This document shows, piece by piece, positions 10,301-23,587 of a DNA stretch of 64,000 bases. The DNA comes from Atopsyche davidsoni (lineage: Eukaryota > Arthropoda > Insecta > Trichoptera > Hydrobiosidae), in contig JAILWY010000012.1 in the NCBI GenBank assembly GCA_022113835.1, forward strand, positions 11,470,001-11,534,000. The letters are read 5' to 3'. Positions within the stretch are counted from its first letter, which is position 1; every line of letters begins with the position of its first letter. The position numbers and the translations under genes are program-made. Under the pieces are notes generated by a model, which saw nothing but the letters and a program-made list of their open reading frames with translations, was not told where the DNA came from and did not search any database.

Positions 10301-13300
10301 ATCCTCATAGCAAGCTCCTCAAGGCTCTAAAAATACAGCCAACAACTTGGTTTAACGATTCACAGCACGAATAGTCAGTGCTTTTCAAATTATTATTAAC
10401 ATAAAATATCTATAAAATATATTCATATTATTGCTTCATAATTATTTATTGCAACTATTTCGTAAGTTTTTAATATCTTTAATGTGAAAACTAGCTTTTG
10501 TTTTTTTGTATATAAGTGGTTTAATATTGATAAGATGATTTGTGACCGGGCGGTTGATTTTCGTTAATTTCTCAATTTTGCAGCAAAAAAGAAGCCGAAA
10601 CTTTATTTCGCCTTTTGTTTCGTTTGCCTTGCTGGAAATTTATGTATCCACTCCCAAGGCTTTTGCGGCAGTTTGGAAGATAGTGCTGCTGAGTGTGACC
10701 ATTCTTGAAGAAGGATAAGATACGGTTGGGAAATAGCAGCTGCTGGGTGCTCCGAGTTCCAGCCTTCTTTATTAACTCCCATTGTGTTTACTCGACCTTG
10801 CAGTCCATACCGTATTCTCTTGGGAATCGCTCGATTGAATTGAATGCCATTTTCCTGATTTCAATTAAGGTATTAAATCTGAATTAACGTTTTTCATACA
10901 ATGGGCAATGACAATTTGTTTTGTAAGGCTTCCGTGTTGAAAAATACAAAAGCTTGTCACACTAATACAGCCACGAATTCCTAAACAACTGTTTTTGAAT
11001 AAATAATAAATTTACAGACACAAACATTTTTTTAGCGATAATGCAAATATTATAAATAAGCACTTGTAAACACGAATTGCATGTCCATTAAAATGATTTT
11101 TTTTAAACTCTTATCTATCGTGACCAAATTTTTATTTCCCACGATGCCATAATGAAACTTGCAACTTCCGATACGTATTTATGCGTGTATTTTTTATCTT
11201 ACTATAAAATCGCTATACAACCAATGCATATAATTGCACGGAATCCGCCAATTAAACCGCTTACACGTGCTTAAAAATCACAGTTAATTCCAAATGCATC
11301 GTTTATATGCAGTTTTATTTAAATATATATATCTGTTATTATTATTCTAGTCCGATATACTATCATCGCCGTTTGCCCAACAATACCTTCGTGAGAATAT
11401 TTAGATACCATATCAATCATTTTCTCAGAACGCGTCGACGATAAACTCGTGTCAAAAATTGTAATTTTAACCACGTCAGTTTGAACTGCAGTTATCTTAA
11501 ATGCCTAGAATGCACCAGGGTTAACCGGTGGACTTCTTTTAAAGACTTATTTAATTCATAGTACGAAAACAGGTTTTAAATTAATTCAATGGCAGATTGA
11601 TCGTACGTTTAGGAGAAACGATACCTGAGCGGGCTGTAGGCCTTATGCACTACATGCCTTTAATCAATACGTTTTACATATTAATAGCATTTGATTAGTT
11701 TTATTTATTTTTATTTTATTTGAATGGAATTCCTGCGATAATGACGTTGAGTAAGGTTCTGATCTTGTGGAGATACCGTTTAGAAATGCTTAGATTTATT
11801 ATTTACGCATTTTATACTAATTTCATTGCCTTTAAATTATATTGATTAATTTGAAGACGCGTTTGCTTTTTGATTTTTTTTTAATAGGAATACCGATGTA
11901 AATATTATACTGGACTGGAATGCGTCCGGATTTAGCGCAGTTTGGATTTTCAAATTAGCAGTCACATTTTAACTATTGGTTTGACCGTAAACTGGGTTAT
12001 AGTGTAAATTTAACCTTAGTACATCATAAAAATATAATAATTTTTATGCCCTTATGTGATAGACAACTATTGCGCTTTGAAAAATTAATACAATTCTTGT
12101 ATTTGGTGCACCGCAGGTATTGTTTTTTTATACGCTCAAATAAAAGTCAGTAAAAATATTTTTTCCTTAGTGAGTACTTTTTAATAACTAGGTATTTATT
12201 TACATTTATTTTTAATTTAGTAAGGATTCTGGTTCAATTAAGCATGACTTTTAAACACATTAATATTTTACCGTTTGTCACGTTTTGAGGTTAATGGGCG
12301 TGATTATTTTCTCGTATCAAATCAGAAAATTGCTCTTTTTCTAAAGTATATAAATTTTAGATTAGTATTACGGAAATCCTGTATTACATTTATGGTGCCA
12401 TATTGTTAATAAATCTCATCTATCCAGTATTTTAGTAAACTCTTAGTCTAAATCAATAGTAGACTTCTATCAACTGTATATTTGCAAGGAGAAGAAATTA
12501 GAAAGTCTAACAAACTATATAAACTAAGCCTTCATCTACAGTAAATAAATGGCGATATTTTTACTTTGGTGATACTGAGCCGATTAAGCATTGGTTGAAG
12601 CATGAAGTAACAATTATCATGAAAAGGAAACATATATTTCCCTGAGTAGCAGCCATCTGAATGTTGACCACTTCAAGATTCCATTTTGGTGTGAAATCTC
12701 GTCTATCTTCGACAATTTTTACTATTCATATGATGAAATCTCTTCAATGAAACAAATCGGTTACTCTAGCAGCAAAAAAAAAAACCTCTTAAAATAAATT
12801 ATTAAAAAATCAATTAAAGTTTTGCAAGCGGAACTTCATGCAAATTAGCATCAAACTATAAAGTAAATAAATTATTAAAACATAAAAAAATTACGAATAC
12901 TCGAATATAAACAGAAGCTGTTGAGTTATTCTCATAGCATAGTTAGCAATACTTTTTTCATATCCTATTGTTGATTTGACTAGTGCCAGTTTGTTTTTAT
13001 TAAAAACGTGTATTTTATTCTAGTGTGTATTTTGGTACGTTTTAAAGTTTATTTTGATTAGCGTGCTTGCTTGTTTATAGCATAATGATACTTGTATTTT
13101 TTCTGAATTACATATTGTTTATTTTTCATGAAGAAGGATGTTCCTTTTTGTAAGGGTATTAAAGATGGTAGCGTGATGTAATTGACCTTTTGTGCATTCC
13201 GGATATGATTCTGTGTTCAGTTCATTTCTATCCTCAGGTCGTGATTGTGTATAAAAGGAGAGGATAATCAATAGGATATGAAGCGTCGTAAGAGGATCGG

Positions 13301-15599
13301 TATTCAAGGTAACACATCTGCCGATAGTTCCCAAGCGGTACCAGACCGGTCATTATCAGTCCATTTTTTTATTGTTCTCTAGACAAGATGCTTTTTTAAC
13401 AAGGAAGATGTGAAATATTACACCAGTTGATATTTTTATACGACCTTCAAGCAGAATTATTTATGAACGCTGCCTATTACGTTACTGCGAATAAATTAAA
13501 ATATACCACAATGCAAATACATATATCATTTTATAATACGATGCTTATCAGCTGATAGTAATTATACGGCATTTTAATAAAAAAATATTTAAAAAAATTT
13601 CAAACCAGTTTTAAATACAAACGCAGCCAGGTTAGAAAGAGTTTACCGGTGAAAGAAAGAGACAGACTCAGGTGATATTCTCCTGGAAATGACAAAATGT
13701 TAACAAAAACCCGGACACAATGTTCCCAGATTTCCATACGTCTTGTAAACATGTATGAGTGCTTTGAAATACCAACACTCTTTTATCAGTGCACTGCACA
13801 TTAACGATGGGCATAATCTTAATGAAAATGAGCAGAGCAATATTTATTAATTTGATATTAATTCAAGCTATTAAGTTACAAAATATGGACAAAAGCTCAA
13901 ATTGCATATTCAAAGTTTTTAAAAAAGAAAGTCGTCATCCAAAAACGGTGTTTGAACAGTCGGATAATTTTTGAAACTGTTTGTATACTTATGTATACAC
14001 ACAGATAATAGCAAAAAAGGCATATTTTTTTTCAACCAAAAATTTTTTACGACATTTGTTTTAGGATAATCAGGTTCATAAATTTTAAATTACGTATATA
14101 TTCTTAAGACATAATTGTTATCTTTTAAGAAATGATGATTTTTTTTATAAACAGTGGTTTAGTAAAGTCGGCTTGGGCCATCACTACTATGTATTTCACA
14201 AAAGTATATGTAAAAGACCTTGCATTGAGAAGTGTGTGCTAACGCATCCCGTGATTGTGTTGTATGTGTGCGTGTCACGCCCCAATGTGCGTATTGTCTG
14301 TTGATCAGCCTGCAACCGCAATACACTTTTTGTTCACCCAGTGGCGTACCTTTCTATTGTGGAAATTAAATAGTCGGTAAGTAAATTTTTGGTGCTCGTT
14401 TTTACGAACCGGAGGTCATCCGTGAACGTTTGCCGTAATTACTGTTCTCAATTACAACAACCAAAAGGCAAATATACAAAGAGGCATAAATAACAAACCA
14501 GTCATTCACTATTTATTTTATATATTTACTAAGAATCTAACACTGAGCTGCGTTATGGTTAAGTTTTATTTAAATAAATCTAAAAATACTAAAAAGCTTA
14601 TGCTTACAATTTTTTTTAAATTAATTTATTAATAATGAATTTACGTAGCTAAGTTATTTATATGAATATAACTTAATATTAATAATTATTGAACATATTT
14701 TAGCTTCTACTGTTTTTAAGGTTTCATGTCAACATTATACAATCGTCTTTACATGCGAATTTCAAAAGAATTTTATTATGACTACTTTTAGTAATAATTT
14801 AAATCTTTTTACCTATAGCAAAATATAATTTTAAATTTATAAGATCTTTAATCTAAATTAGATTCTTTCATTGGTATAAATTGGTAGCCAACTTAGGCCA
14901 TCCTTTGAATTTGATTTTTTTTTGCATTTCGTTATTAAGCTATCCTGTCAAAATAAATATCCGGGACATATTTTTTTATATGTGGTGTCCTTAGCTCATA
15001 AATAACGTGTAGGTTGTGTCGGGATTTTTTGCAAATTTCAAGATTAATCAAACACGGAGCACTCCCAGTTTTGCCCATAAATAATCATAGATATCTGGAC
15101 ATTTTATGAACGTATAATTGAATCCAGTTTTTACATGTTCAGGATGTGAAGACAGTTTTATCGGCGTTTGAAAAATTATGTTAATTGGATTTTAGTATCC
15201 TTACACGTAGCTTTAGATTATAACTATGTGATTTATTTTAAAATATACATATTTTTATGTTTTACGATAATGTTCAACAATAATAATATTAAATATATAT
15301 TATTGATAACTATATAATATAATGCATCGGTTTTTCCCATGGTCAATATGTTTTTTTCCGGAATCGTCGTGTTGTTTTAATTTTTATTTATTGTTATGTC
15401 TTAATACCAATACTGCATCACCAAACATAAATCTAAATATAATTTTTTTAAATTACTGTTATGGGGAATAAGGGATTAAAAAAGGCGTACAATACAAAGC
15501 TGTGTTCATTTTTTATCTTAAATTAAAATATTTAATAAGTAGTTTTCAAAAACTTCAATGAATTTTTTTTCAATAAAAATAATAAAAAAGGTAATATTT
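7317..15599. other. AT-rich stretch, no gene; minor motifs only
   Basis: About 8 kb without a supported exon. A moderately GC-rich patch at 8155-8380 has short open frames on the + strand but no recognisable product. A CAGTGGCGTACC string near 14340 resembles the start of some DNA-transposon termini, but no partner end was found. Homopolymer and AT-rich low-complexity runs are frequent. The small ORFs here are of chance length. Confidence 0.5.
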
Positions 15600-15860
15600 G
15601 TTTCGAGTCGCCGCTGCTTTTGAAGTCTTCCGAGGTCCGCAGGTCAGGTATCCCCGGGATCTCAGGTGACGCCCCCCAGTCGGGAGCATCTCCGCACTTC
15701 CCAGCAGCGCCAGGTAGCACCTGTAGTCTCTCACGTGAGAATATCGCCCAAAGAATGGAGCAGAGACCCAATATCCTGGGTGGACCCGAACACCTTGCCA
15801 ATCTCCATAAATAAAGCACCGAAACATCTGCCGCTTTTGAAGATCTTCAGTATCGCGTGT
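15600..15860. other. GC-rich block, probable transposon fragment
   Basis: A sharply bounded GC-rich block. The minus strand is open in two frames (15819-15532 and 15827-15570) and the plus strand in two. None shows a domain I recognise. TGCTTTTGAAG occurs at both edges (15614 area and about 15832) in the same orientation, so the block is bracketed by a short direct repeat. A decayed non-LTR retroposon is one reading, not demonstrated. Confidence 0.35.
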
Positions 15861-18382
15861 ACTTAAAAAAGCACTGCTTTTTGTGAAGATTTTTAATAGC
15901 GATTGAGCGTTTTTTCAAACTGGACTTCCGCAAAGCGAAATCGTGGTTTAATAATTATACACATCACTCTATCAATGCAATACTCGAACACCTAAAAAAT
16001 CATTACAAAGAGACTATCGCCATTGTTACGAATTAGACTAGAGATTGTTTAATAAACACTTGCAAAATACCCCGGTTCTAATGTAAAAATCATCGGAATG
16101 TATGTAGGCCACGTTATTAGTGAAGATTATGTTTGTTGAACAAAAAACACCCGAGAGGATGCTCATCTTCGATAATGATAGTAAAAGTAGTACTCCATGT
16201 TGATTAATTTAAAATATTGAATATTGATTGCTTATTGCAGCTAATAGTTCAATTAGGCGAATGCCGAGTGTGCGCCCAAATAAACGTGACGGAAATGACC
16301 TGAATTCCAATACGCTTTTTGTTCTTTTGTACCGTCTCGACTCCCAACCCTTTAAATTCCCTCAGAGGGATAATGATATCTGAGTGTATTTAATCCCTTC
16401 AATAGAACATAGAAGCCTTTATCTCGGAATGGATATCTCATGGTTTATGTCATGGGACTTTACCACTGAATCCAGTCTTTTTAATAAGATAATCACGTGG
16501 CTTTTAATGGGCTCGTTAAAAATACCACGAGTATTTTGTTAGTATCTCTGGAATGCTGTCAAGACTACTTCTAAAAAAAGATAATATCATTGTTTTCTTA
16601 GATAACCCTTCAATTAATAAATACTTGAATGTATCAGTATTTATAAACACGTTAACAAGCGGATGGTATGGGTCCTTTTACAAACCTTTAGTTGAATACC
16701 AGAAAAAGGACTGCATATTTTTTAAAATATCAATTATGTCATATTAAAAGCTGACCGGATGTAATATCTATTATTGGTAACCATTGCTCGATTTGGACTG
16801 CGATTTCGTGAATGGGTCTTCCTGTTCTGTTATCTCCTGGATTAGGATAGTACGGATAAAGATGATGTCATCGATGATTTCGTTTTCATGTACCTGAGGC
16901 GACTGTCTGTGGCACGACGCCCAGTCACGCAGCCGAATGAAGGATGACAGTTCCTCACCCAGGGTCAGCGAAGGTTAATATGACAATGAATAATTCTCTT
17001 GTACGAGAAACAATAACGGAATTATTTGACAAATTCTGTAGAATATACCGCAAATTGTAGGTTCATACGACGAGAGCAGAAAGAATGTTGTTCTGTAAAT
17101 AAATTATCATATTTTTGAGTTTTAGTAAGCATACATAACGACCGTAGTTATTTGGATATGCAAGATTTTTTTTTTCAAATTCTGAAGTCATTGATGTTTA
17201 AAGAAAATATTGAATGGGAACCTTAAAACTTTGTTGTATTTTTAAAGTAAATAAGTAGATGACGTTAGGTGAATGAACTATGTAATGTGTAAAAACACGT
17301 CGTGTATTGTGATAATATTTTACTTAGTAAAATTTTAATATGCTTATTTTATTTATGTATTTTATCAGATAGCAGAAATTTTGTCGGGGTTGATCTTATA
17401 CAGCTCAGTATATCATTACATACATATTTACAAATCTATTATTCCTCCTATATTCGAACCTGGCAGCTATGTAATTATTAGTCTACCATGCGGTTTACTT
17501 GACTGTAAAAAAAATATTTAAAAAAAAACAATTAACAAATATGATGCCTCGCACTCCAATCGTGTCACGATTATTTTCAGTTATTAATTTAATCTTATTA
17601 AGTGCTGTAAAATTAATAATGATGTTTAATCAAATGTTTACACACTGCGTATTGTGCGAACAATCGACAGAAAAACTTTAATTGTCTATTACTTAGATTC
17701 AATATACAGACAACATCAATCAATTTAATAGCATATCATATTTCTAGTGTTATTTCATATGCGCATATTGTCTTGGAACCTATGTTTTTTTAAACGCCTA
17801 ACCACATTCTTATTTATGGTACAATGGTACTGGTTTGACATTGCCTCACCTTGGGATCGGAGGTAATTGTTGGTCGCCGCATCAATGGACAAAGCAGGTT
17901 GATTTAATTGCGGTTAACGATGATAGCCATTTTCTGGTAGCAGCTATATTGCCTGCTATGTTATAAAAAGAACCACTTAGCTACAAAGCGTTCGTCTACA
18001 ACAGGTATTGTGATTGATCACGTTTGAGAATTGTATGACGAAGCTCTATCCAAACGTTTACAAACGGACGCATCGGCTGAGTTTAGATTCGCTTTCCAAA
18101 AGTTTAATCTATGATAAGTATATATGATTCCTATATTAAACACGGAAGACGTGCGTCTAGAGTAGAGGCATGATTTTAATATAAAACTGATATACCGATA
18201 AATAAATATTTTGCTGCAGTTCTAAATTCTTTTCATATGATAATATCAGTATTTATCTACAGGGTTTAAATAATTTTGCTACAATTTGCAAATCTCATTA
18301 TTTACAATTTATATTGATGGTAGCAGATATTTTATTACGTGACCACAAATATGCACGAGATCCTCTAAAAATGGTATTTTAA
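15861..18382. other. AT-rich stretch, nothing recognised
   Basis: No gene, RNA or repeat that I can support. Single acceptor-like strings, such as the one ending near 16240, have no matching donor or open frame. Confidence 0.5.
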
Positions 18383-18761
18383 CACAATAAAGGCGAGGCG
18401 GGTACTAGTACCCGTTTCGCGGACTGCTGTCTGAAGGCGGGGCGCGTATTAATACGTTTTTGAATGTGTTTACTCTAAAAGCGGCAGAAGGTCATTTTAT
18501 TCTTTAGGTTTACAACTCAAAATGTTTGCTTAAGACTCGTCAACGTTAATTCTACCAATACTGTCCAGTGATTCTGAACAAAGTGACAATGAAGAAGTAG
18601 AGTGGCCAGAGAATGATAATCCTCCAATTATTGAACAATTTTTAGGACAAAGTGGTGTTGTTATGATGCCAAGTAATCCGCAAAGTGTGTATGAAATGGT
18701 TCAACTTTTTATAGCAAACGATTTATTTGACTACATGCAAATCAAAGAGTGTATTGACTAG
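18383..18761 (+). mobile_element. Probable piggyBac-type element remnant, 5' part
   Basis: A TTAA at 18379-18382, the piggyBac-type target, precedes CACAATAAAGGCG. Two perfect palindromes follow: CGGGTACTAGTACCCG (18399-18414) and CGTATTAATACG (18445-18456). A transposase-like ORF comes next. Subterminal palindromes ahead of the ORF are compatible with a piggyBac-like terminus. I found no complementary 3' end with a second TTAA, so the element is truncated or decayed. The superfamily assignment is inference from the ORF and TTAA. Confidence 0.4.
18534..18761 (+). pseudogene. piggyBac-like transposase N-terminal fragment, truncated by a stop
   Basis: An open frame of 75 codons without a suitable upstream ATG, ending in TAG at 18759-18761. 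It begins with an acidic Ser-rich tract (SSDSEQSDNEEVEWPEND), then PPIIEQFLGQSGVV and a segment with YEMVQLFIANDLFDYM. An acidic N-terminus followed by F-x-G-x-x-G and then an aromatic FxxNDLFDYM-like stretch is the usual order at the start of the piggyBac transposase domain (DDE_Tnp_1_7). The catalytic Asp residues would lie further on and are missing. Sequence after the stop is open for 72 codons in another frame without transposase motifs. It is a dead fragment. Confidence 0.42.
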
Positions 18762-19019
18762 ATTTCACACGTGCAATTTTACGCGAATTTCGTCCGCTTA
18801 AAGTGTGTTAATACTTTGCGAAATCTATCTGGTTTATTAAAAAAAAATTCAAAATTTTATTTAAAGAGTTTTTCAAATACTTCAAATAAAGCAAGTGATG
18901 AAAATTACGAAGCCACCCGAACGAGGCACGTCGTGGATATCTCTTCTGATAGCGAATCGCAACGACCTTCTGAATATTTATCACTTTAAACGTAACGGTT
19001 GATATACTCGTTTTGTGAA
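18762..19019. other. AT-rich continuation of the transposon remnant
   Basis: The + strand is open from 18771 to 18989. The end of that peptide is again acidic and Ser-rich (VVDISSDSESQRPSEYLSL), resembling the tract at 18560-18600. This may be a rearranged piece of the same remnant. No domain can be supported. Confidence 0.25.
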
Positions 19020-19300
19020 TCATCCGGCGACCACTGCAGGATAAATGACGGCAATTGTTCTGATTCCCCTGGCACGTGCGGCGAGTCCATCACCACTCGG
19101 GTCTGCCGTCACGTCGCCAGTCGCCGTGACGCTAGCGTTTTGTGGTCGGCCGTGCATAATATATCTTCCTCTTCTTCTTTGTATTCAGATTTACTATCAA
19201 ACCATCTGAGGCTCCCCTCGCCAGCCGGGCGTGAAGTGAACAGTATCGCCGCCGTGCCATCGCACTGAGTTTTATGGCCACCCTTTATATCGTGCACCTC
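19020..19300 (-). other. GC-rich block with acidic minus-strand ORF
   Basis: GC-rich, and open on the minus strand from 19297 to 19109. The peptide contains the acidic run SEYKEEEEDIL and a basic ASRRLAT. The acidic run would fit the N-terminus of a transposase or chromatin protein, but nothing diagnostic is present. It lies next to the piggyBac-like remnant and may be part of the same insertion. Confidence 0.25.
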
Positions 19301-21814
19301 GTTAATTTACCGGTAATGAAATCCATATGCGCACGTGATGCATATTTGTTAAATCATGGGCTAAATGATATACGTATTTTTTTTAGGGTTCATTATATCG
19401 ATTATGTTAGGGGAGATATCAAAAACAGTTAATATCCTAATATCTTCCATATAAATATTTTTACACACACAACTATTTAAAAAGGTTTAAATTAAACCAG
19501 TGGCGTTTAATTCATTCATATTTTTAAGTACACTAATGTTTGAAGAAGTATTTCATTGTAAATGCTAACTTTAAACATATTCGTTGTATTATATATTGCT
19601 AGTTTACCCATTTATACCTGGTTTTACAGATTAACTTTACTTCGATAGTATGTTCGCTGTCACACCGTATATTTTAAACGATCCTGCATAAATCCTTAAA
19701 AATAGCAACTTAAAATGTCATTGTAGCATACTTGCAGGTAATGTAATATATAGACATACAAGTTTTTAGTGGAAACCGTTCTTACGAATGCTAATAACGC
19801 GTGTGCAGAATTGTGCTCAGTCGTTTTACGTAATAAAAAATACCAGTATGTAGTGGATTTTAGAGGCATTATACGAAGGAATGTGAATTGTATTTATTTT
19901 AATTGTTGTCTTCCGAATAATTACCAGCGTTAATTATGAATTTTTTTAAGTATATTAAAAGCAAACGTAAAAAAAGAATCATTATGATGAATGATTTTCA
20001 ATAGTTGCTTCCTACTGACGCAGTCGAGCCTTTGTTGTTACCTTTAACACGATCTTTGCAATTCAGTTACTCACGATTACTCACTACGTGTTTACTATGA
20101 GATGAAGGCCTTACGGATCTCTACCGCTCCGGTACTTACTGCTCGGTATATGTATGTAATAATAATTAATTCCTGATGGAATGCTCAGAGCATTCCGTGT
20201 AATTTTCTGAACGAAGATCGTGAGAAAAAAATATAGGCACTGCATTATATGTATATTTTTAATAAATTATAATTACTATTGACTTGAATAAAAACACCAG
20301 GAAGACGTTAAGTGTATTATTATATTTGACAGGCCATATAACTGCAATTATTTATTAAGGTAATCAGAGCATCATTTTTAATTTATACTTCTTAATCGCA
20401 TCATAGAGAATTATTAGTGGACATTCATATAAAAATTGAAGGTTAAATTCATTAATCTGCTTTACATTGGTTGACGAGTTAGACAGTTGTTATTGATAAT
20501 GATCAATTGTATTAATTCGGTTTCATATTAAAAAAAAAAAAAAATTATACAAACTGGAAAGAAAACGTTTTAATTCTGAATTGTGTTTATATTTATAAAC
20601 TATCTTGGCCTTATGCTCGATTTACGCTTTTCTTCCCTCTTGTCACCCCTAACGACCTTGTCCCAGTTTTTGTTACGATACATCAGCTACATTGACACAA
20701 GATAAGGCACACATTGTTGTGTCCCTGTCCAATAAAATCATGAATGTATACATTTAATATAAAATTGGACCGAAAAAGTTTGTAGTTCAAACTTGTATTT
20801 AACAAAAAAATATGCAAATAAAATTGCATAATTGGCCCATCAATGTATGCTTAGTATAAATTATTATCACAACAGTTATATTTTGTTATAAGTATGCATG
20901 AAGCTAAATGCATATTAGTAATAAATTCCAATTAAAAAGCTTTGAACGAGCTGCAATAAAGTAAACAAAATATTTCCTGCTGTGGAATTCGCAATAAAAA
21001 TGCTGCTCGTCCATAACCCGTTCCGAGTGGCTCTTCCCCACGGATCTCGAATATTCCACCTCTACGTCACCAGCGTGTGACGTCACGATATTTTTTTCTA
21101 AATACTTCAATCTTACCTATTTCTTGAGTCGACTTAAAAATAAAGGCTCGAAACAAGGAAAAAATGTATTTTGTAAATTACCTGCGTAAATGTTGATCGA
21201 CTCTCAGTTCGTTGCTTTTTGTAGAAAATTTCATTGGAAACTAAACAGGCAGTTTTTTATTCCGAGTTGCGCGTGGATTTAAAAAAAAAAGTTTAATTAT
21301 TTTATTTTTGCTTTTTTGTCTTGATTTTGAAGCAATTGTTCAATCAGAACCAGACAATAGAAGTTGTATCGTGATTGTTTCAACGGTTTTTAGCGTCGTG
21401 TGTTAAGAGGGCTACTTTTTCAAAAATTCCGTTTTCATTCACCAACCCGGACACCAGAGGTCTCTAGCGTAGCTTTCAATTGGAAACTGAATGACAGTTC
21501 TAGTTGGACTAAGTTTTGTTATTTATGGTCAATTATCAAAGAAGATTTTTTTTTTTTTAATATTTAATAAATTTATATTGTTGATTTTTCTTTTCAAATA
21601 TTCAAAAAGGAATAAATATTTATAAACATTTTAAAATAATTATTGTCATATTTAACTTATTGAAATTATGCTATAAAGCCACATTTCCATGGGATTTTTT
21701 TGTAAACTTTGCGTGAATTCAGTAAAATTGCAATAAATCGACCACTACTTTACCTTTTTACAAAAAAAATTCCAAACAAGAAATATAAATATTCACACTG
21801 AAGTCAAAATCCGT
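19301..21814. other. AT-rich stretch, nothing coding
   Basis: No gene seen. Small features: a near-perfect palindrome GGAATGCTC-A-GAGCATTCC at 20178-20196, and a CRE-type octamer TGACGTCA at 21078-21085. Both could be chance. Confidence 0.5.
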
Positions 21815-21930
21815 TGTTGGAGGTTCCATATTTGAGTTTTTTGATCATTTTCTCGTACCTTTTGCGAAAAATCGAATGCACCAACCAAAAAAATTTAAAT
21901 GCAAAAAGTTAGATAAATCCCTTCTTCCAA
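21815..21930 (-). repeat. Dispersed repeat, partial inverted copy C
   Basis: Read on the minus strand, this matches the 3' part of copies A and B (about 24005-24110 of copy B). Shared strings are GGAAGAAGG, ATCTAACTTTTTGCATT, CGATTTTTCGCAAAA and GATCAAAAAACT. It is more diverged than A is from B. It faces away from copy B, with about 2.1 kb between the matching segments. Confidence 0.8.
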
Positions 21931-22013
21931 ACGGAAGCTTTTTTTTATTTCTAATAAATACTCAATACTCTAAAAAAATCAGTTTTCAACATACAAAAAT
22001 AAAGTGACATAAT

Positions 22014-22136
22014 ACATATATAAATATATATATATATATAATATATATATGTATATATACACGCATATATATATATACATATATATATATACTTATATGT
22101 ATGTATGTATATATATATATATATATATTTATTTAT
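22014..22136. repeat. (TA)n and (TATG)n low-complexity tract
   Basis: About 120 bases of AT/TA dinucleotides, with interruptions by GTATGTATGTAT and CACGCA. It is a polymorphism-prone microsatellite and can fold on itself. Confidence 0.95.
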
Positions 22137-22287
22137 TTAGACATATGTATGTAAATTATAATAAAAAGGCCCAAATATATATAATGAAAACACACATCTC
22201 ACCAAAAACATTTATTTATTATTAATTGAACAAATATATGACACTGGACAGAAATCTGAACATTATACAGGTTATTTCTTTTCTTCT

Positions 22288-22563
22288 TCATCCAGTGCCT
22301 CTCTTCATTGGAGGCTTAGTAATGTGCAATTGTCCTTGTACTTGAAAATACCATTCGTGGTGGACGTTTATAGTAATATTCTGTTTTTTATCTATTTTCC
22401 AAAATTTTAATTTTTTGTTGAGAATTGCTTCTTCAACACTTGTTCCCGATATTGATAGTGGATATTTTACTTCCACAATTTTATCACCACTAATTCCATC
22501 AGGTGTTGACGATCTATCAAAGGGACACAATTCTAAAAAAAGAAGGAATTTACTAACTGACAA
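22288..22563 (-). pseudogene. YqaJ-type (PD-(D/E)XK) exonuclease domain fragment
   Basis: Open for 91 codons on the minus strand. From residue 21 it reads PDG, then VEVKYP (30-35), a Glu/Lys-rich spacer, and HHEWYFQVQGQLHITK (68-83). That order, an Asp in (S/T)PDG, E-x-K about ten residues later, and a Q-x-Q-x-Q motif, is the catalytic core of YqaJ / lambda-exonuclease-like nucleases, which digest DNA ends. All four core elements are present. The N-terminal helix region that normally precedes PDG is absent. On the minus strand a TTTTTTTAG lies just ahead of the conserved part and could be a splice acceptor. After ITK the frame leaves the family pattern and stops. Such domains are common in arthropod mobile and virus-derived genes. 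I call it a fragment or decayed copy; a multi-exon gene is possible. Confidence 0.7.
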
Positions 22564-23587
22564 GATGATTATTCACGACAGTTTTCTTATTTTTCCTCCA
22601 ATCGATTGATTTACAAGACACTAGTAATATATAAAATAAATTTACTCGTTTCGCTTTTGGATTCTTAGTATGTATATGAAAGCGAGTATTTTCTTGGCAT
22701 TTTGAATTTTGTCACAAACTGTCCGTCGCCACTGTACATGCAATTATGAATTTTTAGGTTAGACTTCGTTATGATCTTGACGAATATGGCCACACGACCA
22801 ATGACTGTTAGACCAGGCATCCTCAACCTCCAGCCCGAAACACGTATTCCAAAGTGAAATATGCAAGAAATGTATATAGAAATCGACTTACTGATTCTCA
22901 CCTTGATAACGTATTGAGAGTAGTGTGTAGCAATTATAAACCCGATTTTTCTAAAATAAAAAAGTTTTATCTCAATATCACACTAAATTTGAAATAGGCG
23001 TTTGGATATATTTAGGTTTTAAAGATTAAGATTTAATACATGGGAAATAAGTGTAAAACCAAGTCCCCACTAACTAATTGCCTGAAAAAAGCCATTACTC
23101 AAAAATATTGCATGTGTGACTTGTAAGAAAAAAAATGTTGAGTATCACTGGGTCGGGTATTACGGTCGCAAATGCTCCTGTGTCGAAATTGTCATTTGTA
23201 CAAAGTAGCTATGTTGCCAAATTGACATCTTAGAGAGAGACATGCTTTCAATGCAATGTTGCCAATTCTAACAACGACAAACGAGCACAGTAGCCTAAGC
23301 TGTCATCTGCTCCGTTCTCTATGGATCAAGCATGGCTGACACGTCACAAATATTCTAAGTAGATTTTTAAATAAAATACATTTTTGTATTTTACTCGCAA
23401 AATACGCACAAATTTAATACAATTAATGTTTAAAAAGTGACATGATGAGCTTAAATATCTTTTTTAATAGATGTCAAGCCTTGTACAGCGATAAATCAAC
23501 CAATAACGATTTTTAAATACCGAGAAACGAATTGGCGTCATGCTCGCTTGGAGGCTATCTCCGTTCTGACAGAAATAGAGGGCCGTT
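22564..23587. other. Interior of the YqaJ-bearing segment, no further domain recognised
   Basis: The minus strand is open at 22901-22665 (78 codons) with no motif I know. A minus-strand 5' splice-like AAG|GTGAGA lies near 22900. Around 23160-23340 the sequence is less AT-rich and looks like another insertion. Upstream exons of the nuclease could hide here but are not demonstrable. Confidence 0.35.

Noticed and set aside
17440..17500. Minus-strand GGTTCGAATA resembling a tRNA B box
   Set aside because: No acceptor, D or anticodon stem could be drawn around it.
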